Below are positions 1 to 6,254 of a stretch of DNA of 40,879 nt, one piece after another; the first letter of the stretch is position 1; every line of letters begins with the position of its first letter. This DNA is from an uncultured Clostridia bacterium. Its GTDB lineage: Bacteria; Bacillota; Clostridia; Oscillospirales; Oscillospiraceae. Both the position numbers and the translations under genes were made by a program. The notes under the pieces are model-generated. The model searched no databases and was not told the DNA's origin. It saw only the letters and a list, made by a program, of their open reading frames with translations. The stretch spans positions 1 through 40,879 of the forward strand of contig CAMFBN010000021.1 in NCBI GenBank assembly GCA_945948535.1, in the 5' to 3' direction.

Positions 1-74
1 TATGCCGCAAAAATGTAGCATAGGGGTAGCACTAAATTAACTTAATGATATTGGCTTTTGGCGGCTTCCATTTT

Positions 75-332
75 TTATAGCTTGTGCTCCTGATAGAACG
101 CTTTCAGATCTGCCTTTACCGCATCCGGCAGCCCGGTTTTCTTGACGCATTGAATCGCACCTTCCAGTGCCAGCAGGCGATGGATGCAGGCGGATGGGTC
201 GATCTCCTGAATTTTCAGCCACGCGGCTTTGACTCCGACTTGCCGCAGAGTTTCCGGGGTTTCGATTCCCACCTGAATCAGCTGCGCTTCCACAGCCTTG
301 CCGATGTTCGGCAGCTTCGATAGTTCTCCCAT
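75..332 (-). CDS. TfoX C-terminal domain protein (small helix-hairpin-helix-like)
   Basis: This is an 85-residue protein that consists of little more than a TfoX/Sxy C-terminal domain. The N-terminal LSKLPNIGKAVEAQL segment is the typical helix-hairpin-helix-like start of that domain (residues about 4-18), followed by the usual GIETPETLRQVG helix. The TfoX N-terminal domain is absent, which is common for stand-alone copies in Firmicutes. In gamma-proteobacteria full-length TfoX/Sxy activates competence genes; nothing here shows that this short form does so. The start is supported by GGGAGG eight bases upstream. A TTGCAC-17-TATACT promoter lies at 422-450. It points away from the mobile element to its right and is probably host chromosome. 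Confidence 0.85.
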   Translation of the reverse strand: MGELSKLPNIGKAVEAQLIQVGIETPETLRQVGVKAAWLKIQEIDPSACIHRLLALEGAIQCVKKTGLPDAVKADLKAFYQEHKL

Positions 333-352
333 GTTCCATACCTCCCGTTTGT

Positions 353-382
353 ACCGCTCGGATTCCGGGCGGTTCTTTTTTT
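353..382 (+). terminator. Hairpin with T-run, antisense to the TfoX gene leader
   Basis: A nine-pair stem (353-361 with 365-373, loop ATT) is followed on the plus strand by TTCTTTTTTT. It looks like a rho-independent terminator for rightward transcription. No rightward gene precedes it inside the window, so it would stop readthrough or antisense RNA from the left. It lies inside the 5' leader of the leftward TfoX gene, where the same stem has no T-run. Confidence 0.4.
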
Positions 383-421
383 GCCCGCATTGCGCCGATG
401 CGCTTCCTCAAACCTAACGAC

Positions 422-450
422 AGTATACCGCAAATTCTGAGCCGGTGCAA
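422..450 (-). promoter_or_regulatory. Promoter of the TfoX-domain gene
   Basis: On the minus strand there is a -35 TTGCAC (445-450) and a -10 TATACT (422-427) with a 17-base spacer. It gives a leader of about 80 bases to the ATG at 332. This is inferred from consensus match only. Confidence 0.55.
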
Positions 451-539
451 TCCATCTCCAACCTGCGCTTATCTGGAACTGTTCACAAATGTTGCGTGTG
501 CATTTTGTTTAACCATACAAAAATGAAAAAGTTTTGTGA

Positions 540-1095
540 TAAGCCCGGACAAAAACGCGTTTTCGCTGCCTACCAAGTGAGGGGACTTTTACAAAACCGA
601 CAATGCCGACAGAAGGGGGTTCATAAAATATTTACATTTGAAGCGGGACAAAATTGCGTTTTCACTGCCTACCAAGTGAGGGGGACTTTTACAAAACCTA
701 AAACACAGGCTGAAGGAAGTTCATAAAATGTTTACATTTTAAGCGGGACAAAATTGCATTTGCGCTGCCTAGTAAGTGAGAGAAAAATTTTTTGAGGATT
801 TAGTTCCGTTTTTTGCTCTCTTTGCAACAGTGGTATTATGAGGGACTTTTCAAAGGAAGGCAGGGGCTGCAAAAAAATTTGAAAGCAAATGAGAAAAAAG
901 GAGGTTCTTTGCTGCAGTGTATCTATGAGGGGGTAATAAAGAAATTCAAATTCATTTGAGCGTTTTTGGTGTTCCGTGTCCTAGTGTAATTATGAAGGGA
1001 CATTTTAAGGGCGGTGAAAAATATTTTTTGAGGTAAGTGAGAAAAACGGGGCTTCCGTGTCCTAGTGTTATTTATGAAGGGATTTTTTTAGAACA
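540..1095 (+). repeat. Repeat region of the mobile element upstream of the mob genes
   Basis: This gene-free stretch is built from repeats. Two near-identical units of about 100 bases, plus a partial third, begin near 547, 646 and 747. Each holds GGACAAAA, a GCGTTTTC block, CTGCCTACCAAGTGAGGGG and ACTTTTACAAAACC, and the units are separated by GTTCATAAAAT-TTTACATTT. Further right come four shorter relatives: ACAGTGGTATTATGAGGGAC (near 827), GCAGTGTATCTATGAGGGGG (near 913), and GTGTCCTAGTGT followed by TATGAAGGGA (near 976 and 1056). The position just before the mob genes suits an oriT, an iteron-type origin or a regulatory leader; which one is not decidable here. An open frame across 445-726 simply reads through the repeats and is not called. 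Confidence 0.75.
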
Positions 1096-1124
1096 GGTCA
1101 GCAAAGAAACGAAAGGAGAGGCCT

Positions 1125-1313
1125 ATGCCGAGAATGAGCAAGAAACTGAAACACGAATGGTCGCTGTTCCTGAACCACCGGGGACGGCACTGCTACAACA
1201 GCTTGTGCAGGCGCTGCGTCCACAGCTGCAAGCAGAGCTTTCGTGCCACCGTGGTGGAGTGCCCGCGATATTTTTCCAAGCGGGCAGTTGGGAGGGGTGA
1301 TGATTATGCGTAA
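1125..1313 (+). CDS. Small cysteine-rich mobile-element protein
   Basis: This 62-residue basic protein has AAAGGAGAGG just upstream of its ATG. Five cysteines sit at residues 23, 28, 31, 35 and 46 (C-x4-C-x2-C-x3-C-x10-C), with arginines and lysines between them, so a metal-binding, nucleic-acid-contacting fold is plausible. I recall similar short proteins ahead of mobC in integrative elements of gut Clostridia, but I know of no assigned function. Its stop codon overlaps the mobC start by eight bases, which suggests translational coupling and a role in the relaxosome or its control. Function is unknown. Confidence 0.7.
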   Translation: MPRMSKKLKHEWSLFLNHRGRHCYNSLCRRCVHSCKQSFRATVVECPRYFSKRAVGRGDDYA

Positions 1314-1662
1314 GCAGGGAGAAACGCCAAAGCGAAACCGCACAGAGCAAATCAAATTTTGGGCAACCCCGGAAGAGAAAGACCTGATTCTTAAAAAGAT
1401 GGAATTGTATGGAACCAGCAATATGGGCGCTTACCTTCGCAAGATGGCCATTGACGGCTATGTGATCAAGCTGGAGCTTCCGGAGCTGAAAGAGATGATC
1501 CGGCTGCTGGGCATTGCCAACAACAACATCAACCAGATTGCCCGTTCCCTCAATTCCACAGGGCGGATTTACGAGACGGACATTCAGGAGATTCGCGACA
1601 GAATCGACGGCCTGTACGACTATGCAAGAAAGATTTTGGATTCTCTTGCGAAGATTCCTTAA
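1306..1662 (+). CDS. mobC: MobC-like relaxosome accessory protein
   Basis: This protein of about 118 residues resembles the MobC family (bacterial mobilisation protein), which binds oriT and helps the relaxase open the DNA strands. The N-terminal part (KRNRTEQIKFWATPEEKDLI) looks like the ribbon-helix-helix start of this family. The C-terminal half carries the typical LLGIANNNINQIARSLN signature. I chose the ATG at 1306 because GGGAGGGG (1290-1297) is well spaced from it; the ATG at 1300 is too close. It overlaps the upstream small gene. A relaxase gene normally follows directly and overlaps its end; here none does, so the mobilisation module is incomplete in cis. Confidence 0.85.
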   Translation: MRKQGETPKRNRTEQIKFWATPEEKDLILKKMELYGTSNMGAYLRKMAIDGYVIKLELPELKEMIRLLGIANNNINQIARSLNSTGRIYETDIQEIRDRIDGLYDYARKILDSLAKIP

Positions 1663-1812
1663 GCGCCGGAACGGTGCGCAGCCGCAGAATTCTCTGCGTA
1701 CTCAAGGGTTTGGGAACATTTCCCAACAAGCCTGTTCGCAATCTGGGTACCGGGTTGCATTGCTTGCCCCTAGTGAAACAACCTATTTTTTACGGAAAGG
1801 ATATTAAAAAAC

Positions 1813-2013
1813 ATGACAAATACTTACACCTCTATCGATCAGCTTCCCATCACCCTCTGCGCCGAAGATGTTGCGCAGGTTCTGGGAATTTCCCGGGCAG
1901 GAGCCTACACGCTGATGCACTCCAAGGGCTTTCCCACCATCCAGATCGGCAAGCGCATGGTTGTTCCCAAGGACAAGCTGCTGGCATGGATGGAAGAACA
2001 GAGTGCCGCGTAA
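1813..2013 (+). CDS. Excisionase-like helix-turn-helix protein
   Basis: This is a 66-residue protein with a single winged-HTH/MerR-like DNA-binding domain of the excisionase family. The core AEDVAQVLGISRAGAYTLMH (residues about 17-36) and the following GKRMVVPKDKLLAWME wing are typical. Such proteins sit next to integrases and favour excision by bending att DNA. The start is preceded by GGAAAGGA. It is followed 14 bases later by the RepA-like gene, so the two are probably co-transcribed. The role in excision is inferred from family and position. Confidence 0.8.
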   Translation: MTNTYTSIDQLPITLCAEDVAQVLGISRAGAYTLMHSKGFPTIQIGKRMVVPKDKLLAWMEEQSAA

Positions 2014-2027
2014 AGGAGGAACCGACG

Positions 2028-3317
2028 ATGCAATCTTCTGAAATCCTGCGAACGGAAGTAAAATTCCGCTTCATCGATTATCTGAAAGCCGCCCAGATTC
2101 CCTACTACGAACCCTCCCTCACCGTCTGCCCGCATTGCGGGCAGCACGCGCAGGTGGTGGGGGATTTTCTCTGGAACTGCCCCAGCTGCGGCAGCAAAGG
2201 AGATGTGGTGGACTACGCCATGGAAAGCCACGGCTTCCGAAAAACAGCCGATGCCCTCAAGCACGTTTGCCGGGTGTTGGGGGTCAAGATTTGCAACCTC
2301 GACACCATCGCAGCGGACGAGCTGATGGACATGCAGTTCCCGGACAACCCGGAGTTGATCGAAGGGCTGCTGGGCAAGGGACTGTATCTTTTGGCGGGTG
2401 CTTCCAAAATCGGTAAGTCTTGGCTGGTGCTGTGGCTGGCACATTGCGTCAGTCTGGGGCTGCCGGTGTGGGAGCTGAAAACCCGGCAGTGCGGCGTGCT
2501 CTACCTGAGCCTGGAGGACACCGACCAGAGGCTCCAGCGCCGTCTGGTGGAGGTCACTGGTGGTGAAACCGGCGACCTGACCATCGCCACCGACGCGGAG
2601 CTTCTGGGCAGTGGACTGGAAGAACAGCTCACGAATTTTCTGAGTGACCATCCGGAAACCAAATTCGTCATCATCGACACCCTGCAAAAAATCCGCCAGC
2701 TGAAAGCGGACAGCTACAGCTACGCCGGGGACTACGCCACCCTGACGGTGCTGAAGCAAATCGCCGACCGGTTCGACCTGACCATCTTGCTGGTGCATCA
2801 CACCCGAAAGCAGGAGGCCGACGACGCGGTGGATAAAATCTCCGGCACCACCGGTCTGATCGGCTGTGCCGACGGTTCCCTGATTCTGGAAAAAGAAAAC
2901 CGACTGGGAACGCAAGGCTCGCTTACCGTCACCAGTCGGGAACACCCGGACAAAAAGCTGCTGCTGGATTTTGACCGGGAGAAAAAGATTTGGAAATTCT
3001 TAAGCTACGCGGATTCTCAGGAGGAGGAACCGGAGGATCCAATCCTCGCAGCAGTGGGAATCTTCCTGCAAGACAAGCCTTCGTGGAAGGGGACAGCAAC
3101 GGAACTTTTGGAAGCCCTTCTGAAAATCAATCCGTCCATCCTCGCCAAGCCCAACTCCCTGGTGCGAAGGCTCAACGCCAAAACCAGAGAGTTGTCCGAA
3201 CGCTACGGCATCCGCTACTTAGGGCGTCGGGAGGAAAATGTAAAGTATCTGATTCTGGAAAGGGTGTCCGATACTTCCGATACGTACGATATTTCAGACA
3301 CCCCACCCGGTGCCTGA
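2028..3317 (+). CDS. Zinc-finger / RepA-type AAA ATPase of the mobile element
   Basis: This 429-residue protein has an N-terminal CHC2-like zinc ribbon (CPHC at about 35-38, CPSC at about 55-58). A RecA-fold ATPase of the RepA/AAA_25 type follows, with Walker A GASKIGKSW (about residues 124-132), Walker B FVIIDTLQ and a histidine pair in LLVHHTRK. The architecture is that of element-encoded replication helicases with a primase-like zinc finger, so a role in replication of the excised element is likely. The start is the ATG after AAAGGAGGAACC; a longer upstream frame lacks homology and overlaps the excisionase gene. The C-terminal 100 residues are a helical region without a recognised domain. 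Confidence 0.8.
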   Translation: MQSSEILRTEVKFRFIDYLKAAQIPYYEPSLTVCPHCGQHAQVVGDFLWNCPSCGSKGDVVDYAMESHGFRKTADALKHVCRVLGVKICNLDTIAADELMDMQFPDNPELIEGLLGKGLYLLAGASKIGKSWLVLWLAHCVSLGLPVWELKTRQCGVLYLSLEDTDQRLQRRLVEVTGGETGDLTIATDAELLGSGLEEQLTNFLSDHPETKFVIIDTLQKIRQLKADSYSYAGDYATLTVLKQIADRFDLTILLVHHTRKQEADDAVDKISGTTGLIGCADGSLILEKENRLGTQGSLTVTSREHPDKKLLLDFDREKKIWKFLSYADSQEEEPEDPILAAVGIFLQDKPSWKGTATELLEALLKINPSILAKPNSLVRRLNAKTRELSERYGIRYLGRREENVKYLILERVSDTSDTYDISDTPPGA

Positions 3318-3356
3318 TTATCGCACGAATCGTACATACCGCACGGCGGTTTGATA

Positions 3357-3379
3357 CTTCGCCGAAAAATTCGGCGAAG
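3357..3379. other. Perfect hairpin between the ATPase and integrase genes
   Basis: CTTCGCCGAA and TTCGGCGAAG form a perfect ten-pair stem with an AAA loop. There is no T-run on either side, so it is not a standard terminator. It could be a protein-binding site or an RNA structure in the leader of the integrase. Confidence 0.5.
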
Positions 3380-3467
3380 TTGCACCGCTGCATCCTTTAC
3401 AAAACCATCTGCTATGCTGTACAATCAGGGTGACGAAACACTCTGCTTGCCAGCGGAAAGGAGTTCA

Positions 3468-4610
3468 ATGGCAAAGAGAAGAACCAACGGCGAGGGAACC
3501 ATTCGCCGCAGAAAAAACGGTCGTTGGGAATGCACCATCATGGATGGCTTTCAGTCCAACGGCAAACGAAAATACAAATCCTTTTACGGCGATACCCAAG
3601 CCGAAGTCAAAAAGAAAATGCAGGTCTACTGCCGGGCAAAGGAGGCAGGACTGCTGTCCGGGATGGATTATACCTTCCCGGAGTGGGCAGATATTTGGTA
3701 TGACAGCCATTTGGACAATATCAAGCCCACCACCCAGGAAAGCTACAAGTACACCCTGTGCCTGCTGAAAAACGGTTTCTCCCGGAGAAAGCTGGCGGAA
3801 ATTAAGGCCTACGATGTGGAGCAGCTTCTGAAAAAGCTCCGACGGGAGGGGCGCTCTGATTCCTGCCTTGCCCATTGCCGGGGAATGCTGTTTCAGATTT
3901 TCAACAAGGCCGAGGCCAACGATCTGATCCCCAAGAATCCGGTGCGGTTCGCCGAGAAAATGCGCAAGGGTCCGCCCAGACGGAAGGAAGCCTTCACTGC
4001 TGAAGAAGTCCAGCTTCTTATGGACAACCTTCCCGAAAACCAGATTGGATGGAGTATCCGCCTGATGCTGGGAACGGGAATGCGGACACAGGAGCTATTG
4101 GGACTGGAACCCCGACACATTGCGGGGGACGGCTCCACCATCACCATCGAGCAGGCGGTGGTCATGGAGAAGGGCACAGCAAAAATCGGAACGCCCAAGT
4201 CTTTCGACAGTTACCGCTGCATCCCGGTGCCGGAGAACGTTCGTTACTGTGCCAAGCTGCTGCGGGAGACGGACAAGAAGTTCATCTGGGAGATGCGCAA
4301 GCTCAATATGCCCTGCAACCCCTCCACCTTCCGGAAGAAATTTGACGAGGCCGTGAGAAGTGTTGAGGGTGTGCGCCCGCTGACGCCCCACAGCTGCCGG
4401 CATACTTACGTTTCTCAAATGCAGGCGTTGGGCGTTGACCTGGCTACCATTCAGAGCATCGTGGGACACGCTGATGTGGACATGACGGTCCATTACCTCC
4501 ACGTTCAGGAGCCCATCCGGCAGGAAGCAATCGGCAAATTTTCCGCCGCGTTTTCAAACCGCCGAGACACGTCCCATCCAGACACATTGGACGCATTGGA
4601 ACCAGCCTAA
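3468..4610 (+). CDS. int: Tyrosine site-specific integrase
   Basis: This 380-residue phage/ICE-type tyrosine recombinase catalyses integration and excision of the element. The N-terminal part (GEGTIRRRKNGRWE...) resembles the arm-binding AP2-like domain. A SAM-like core-binding domain spans about residues 60-160. The catalytic domain has the first Arg in GTGMRTQELLGL, the HSCRH box, GHADVDMT and the nucleophile Tyr in VHYLHV. All catalytic residues are present, so it is probably active. The start is the ATG after GGAAAGGAG; the open frame extends 39 codons further upstream without homology. The gene ends 135 bases from the 3' end of tRNA-Ala, a common integration target for this family. Confidence 0.92.
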   Translation: MAKRRTNGEGTIRRRKNGRWECTIMDGFQSNGKRKYKSFYGDTQAEVKKKMQVYCRAKEAGLLSGMDYTFPEWADIWYDSHLDNIKPTTQESYKYTLCLLKNGFSRRKLAEIKAYDVEQLLKKLRREGRSDSCLAHCRGMLFQIFNKAEANDLIPKNPVRFAEKMRKGPPRRKEAFTAEEVQLLMDNLPENQIGWSIRLMLGTGMRTQELLGLEPRHIAGDGSTITIEQAVVMEKGTAKIGTPKSFDSYRCIPVPENVRYCAKLLRETDKKFIWEMRKLNMPCNPSTFRKKFDEAVRSVEGVRPLTPHSCRHTYVSQMQALGVDLATIQSIVGHADVDMTVHYLHVQEPIRQEAIGKFSAAFSNRRDTSHPDTLDALEPA

Positions 4611-4630
4611 TTCTGGTACAATTCTGGTAC
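4609..4630. repeat. Tandem 11-bp direct repeat at the integrase stop codon
   Basis: AATTCTGGTAC occurs twice without a gap, beginning inside the integrase stop codon. It is followed by GAAAAGTACC, which makes an inverted GGTAC/GTACC pair with the second copy. Short direct repeats next to an integrase gene often serve as integrase arm-binding sites; that role is inferred. Confidence 0.55.
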
Positions 4631-4641
4631 GAAAAGTACCG

Positions 4642-4668
4642 CGAACCGGGGTGTATCGCCCCGGTTCG
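4642..4668. other. Strong hairpin downstream of the integrase
   Basis: A perfect ten-pair stem (CGAACCGGGG with CCCCGGTTCG, 7-base loop) follows the integrase. It lacks a clear T-run on the plus strand. It may act as an inefficient terminator or as part of the attachment region. Confidence 0.45.
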
Positions 4669-4714
4669 TGGAAAGGCAGAAAAGACGGTAAATCCTCCAA
4701 AAAACAAAAGGAAA

Positions 4715-4742
4715 AGTCCTGAAAACCGTTGGTTTTCAGGAC
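4715..4742 (-). terminator. Terminator of tRNA-Ala
   Basis: On the minus strand AGTCCTGAAAACC pairs with GGTTTTCAGGACT around a 3-base loop and is followed by TTTCCTTTTG. It lies just past the CCA end of the tRNA. Confidence 0.8.
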
Positions 4743-4745
4743 TCG

Positions 4746-4821
<76 letters not shown>

Positions 4822-4858
4822 ATATTCTTTTCCGGCAGCCTCGCCGGACAGCTCCTGT

Positions 4859-4886
4859 ATTATAACATACTTCGCGGAAATGTCAA
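4859..4886 (-). promoter_or_regulatory. Promoter of tRNA-Ala
   Basis: On the minus strand TTGACA (4881-4886) and TATAAT (4859-4864) are separated by 16 bases, both perfect consensus, about 40 bases before the tRNA 5' end. Confidence 0.85.
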
Positions 4887-4978
4887 GCATTTTTTCTTAT
4901 TTTTTTGCTTTCATTTTTTGAGCATCGAAACTGAGAGATTTTTGGAAAAACCCACTTCCATTTCCGGGAAATTCACGG

Positions 4979-4984
4979 TATAAT
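4979..4984 (+). promoter_or_regulatory. -10 element of the galK-galT promoter
   Basis: A perfect TATAAT stands about 60 bases before the galK ATG. The -35 is weak (TTCCAT at about 4956-4961 with 17-base spacing), which fits a promoter that needs an activator. No operator palindrome was seen. Confidence 0.5.
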
Positions 4985-5042
4985 AACAACAGACATATTA
5001 CCATGTTTCAAATCGCCTGCGGGCATATTTTGGGAGGTTTTC

Positions 5043-6254
5043 ATGGCAGCACTGATTCTTTCCGTAAACGACAAAAACAGACTGGACGCCGGGTTTGCCG
5101 CCGCTTTCGACGGCGCGGCGGAACGATACTTTTCCGCACCCGGGCGTACGGAGGTCAGCGGCAATCACACGGATCATCAGCGTGGACGGGTACTGGCTGG
5201 CGCGGTGAATCTGGACACGGTGGCGGCGGTTCGGGCAAACGGAACCAACGTGATTCGGGTTCAGTCCAAAGGATACCCACTGTGTCAGGTTCGCCTGGAC
5301 GCGCTGGAGCCGGTGGCGGATGAAATCAATTCCACTCCGGCGCTGATTCGGGGAGTGGCGGCAAGGTTCGCCCAGCTGGGCTGCAAAGTTGAGGGCTTCG
5401 ACGCCTACTGTGAGTCTACGGTTCTGCCCGGCTCCGGCTTAAGCTCCTCTGCCGCCTTTGAGGTGCTGATTGGCACCATCATTAACCACTTGTTCTTTGA
5501 CGGGCAGGTGTCCCAGCCAGAGATTGCGCAGATCGGCCAGTACGCGGAAAATGTATTTTTTGGCAAGCCCTGCGGTCTGATGGATCAGACGGCTTCCGCA
5601 GTGGGCGGCCTGGTTACCATTGACTTTGCCGACAAGGAGCACCCGGATATCCGCCCGGTACATTTTGACTTCTCCACAACCGGACACGCCCTGTGCATTA
5701 TCGATTCCCGGGCGGATCACGCGGATCTGACGGACGAGTATGCGGCGATTCCCGGGGAACTGAAGGCGCTTTGCGCATTCTTCGGCAAGGAGGTCATTAC
5801 GGAGATTCCGGAGGAGGAGTTCTATGCCGCCATCCCGGCGCTGCGGGAGAAATGCCCGGATCGTGCCATTATGCGGGCGATTCACGAATACAACGAAAAC
5901 CGCCGGGTGCCCCAGCAGGTGGCCTGTCTGGAAAAGGGCGACTTTGACGGCTTCCTTCGTCTGGCTAAGGAATCGGGCTACTCCAGCTGGATGTATCTGC
6001 AAAATGTGGTTCCTGCCGGTTATGTGAAGCAGCAGGCCATGGCGGTAGCACTGGGCCTGTGCGAGCATTACTTACAGGGCCGGGGCGCATATCGGGTCCA
6101 CGGCGGCGGCTTCGCCGGAACTGTGCAGGCCTTTGTGCCTTTTGACCTGCTGGAATCCTTCCGGGCGGGCATCGACGCGGCGCTGGGCGAGGGCGCCTGC
6201 CACGTGCTGTCCATCCGGCCACAGGGCGGCGTGGAGATGGAGGTAGAGGCGTGA
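5043..6254 (+). CDS. galK: Galactokinase family protein (GHMP kinase)
   Basis: This 403-residue GHMP kinase is expected to phosphorylate galactose to galactose-1-phosphate in the Leloir pathway. Motif 1 is PGRTEVSGNHTDHQRG (residues about 33-48), the ATP-binding motif 2 is LPGSGLSSSAA, the likely catalytic Asp is in GLMDQTAS, and motif 3 is HGGGFAGT near the C-terminus. Length is normal for GalK. In motif 1 the usual GEHTDY reads GNHTDH: the sugar-contacting Glu is replaced by Asn. The start ATG follows TGGGAGG by six bases. The gene overlaps galT by four bases (GTGA), so the two are translated as a coupled operon, which supports the galactose assignment. Confidence 0.9.
   Translation: MAALILSVNDKNRLDAGFAAAFDGAAERYFSAPGRTEVSGNHTDHQRGRVLAGAVNLDTVAAVRANGTNVIRVQSKGYPLCQVRLDALEPVADEINSTPALIRGVAARFAQLGCKVEGFDAYCESTVLPGSGLSSSAAFEVLIGTIINHLFFDGQVSQPEIAQIGQYAENVFFGKPCGLMDQTASAVGGLVTIDFADKEHPDIRPVHFDFSTTGHALCIIDSRADHADLTDEYAAIPGELKALCAFFGKEVITEIPEEEFYAAIPALREKCPDRAIMRAIHEYNENRRVPQQVACLEKGDFDGFLRLAKESGYSSWMYLQNVVPAGYVKQQAMAVALGLCEHYLQGRGAYRVHGGGFAGTVQAFVPFDLLESFRAGIDAALGEGACHVLSIRPQGGVEMEVEA

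Noticed and set aside
445..726. 93-codon frame with two AYQVRG repeats
   Set aside because: The frame only reads through the DNA repeats, has no good ribosome site, and its internal peptide repeat follows from the roughly 100-bp nucleotide repeat. Reported as repeat DNA instead.
1674..2027. N-terminal extension of the RepA-like ATPase
   Set aside because: The longer frame overlaps the excisionase gene in another frame and has no family resemblance; the ATG at 2028 has AAAGGAGG and starts the recognised domain.
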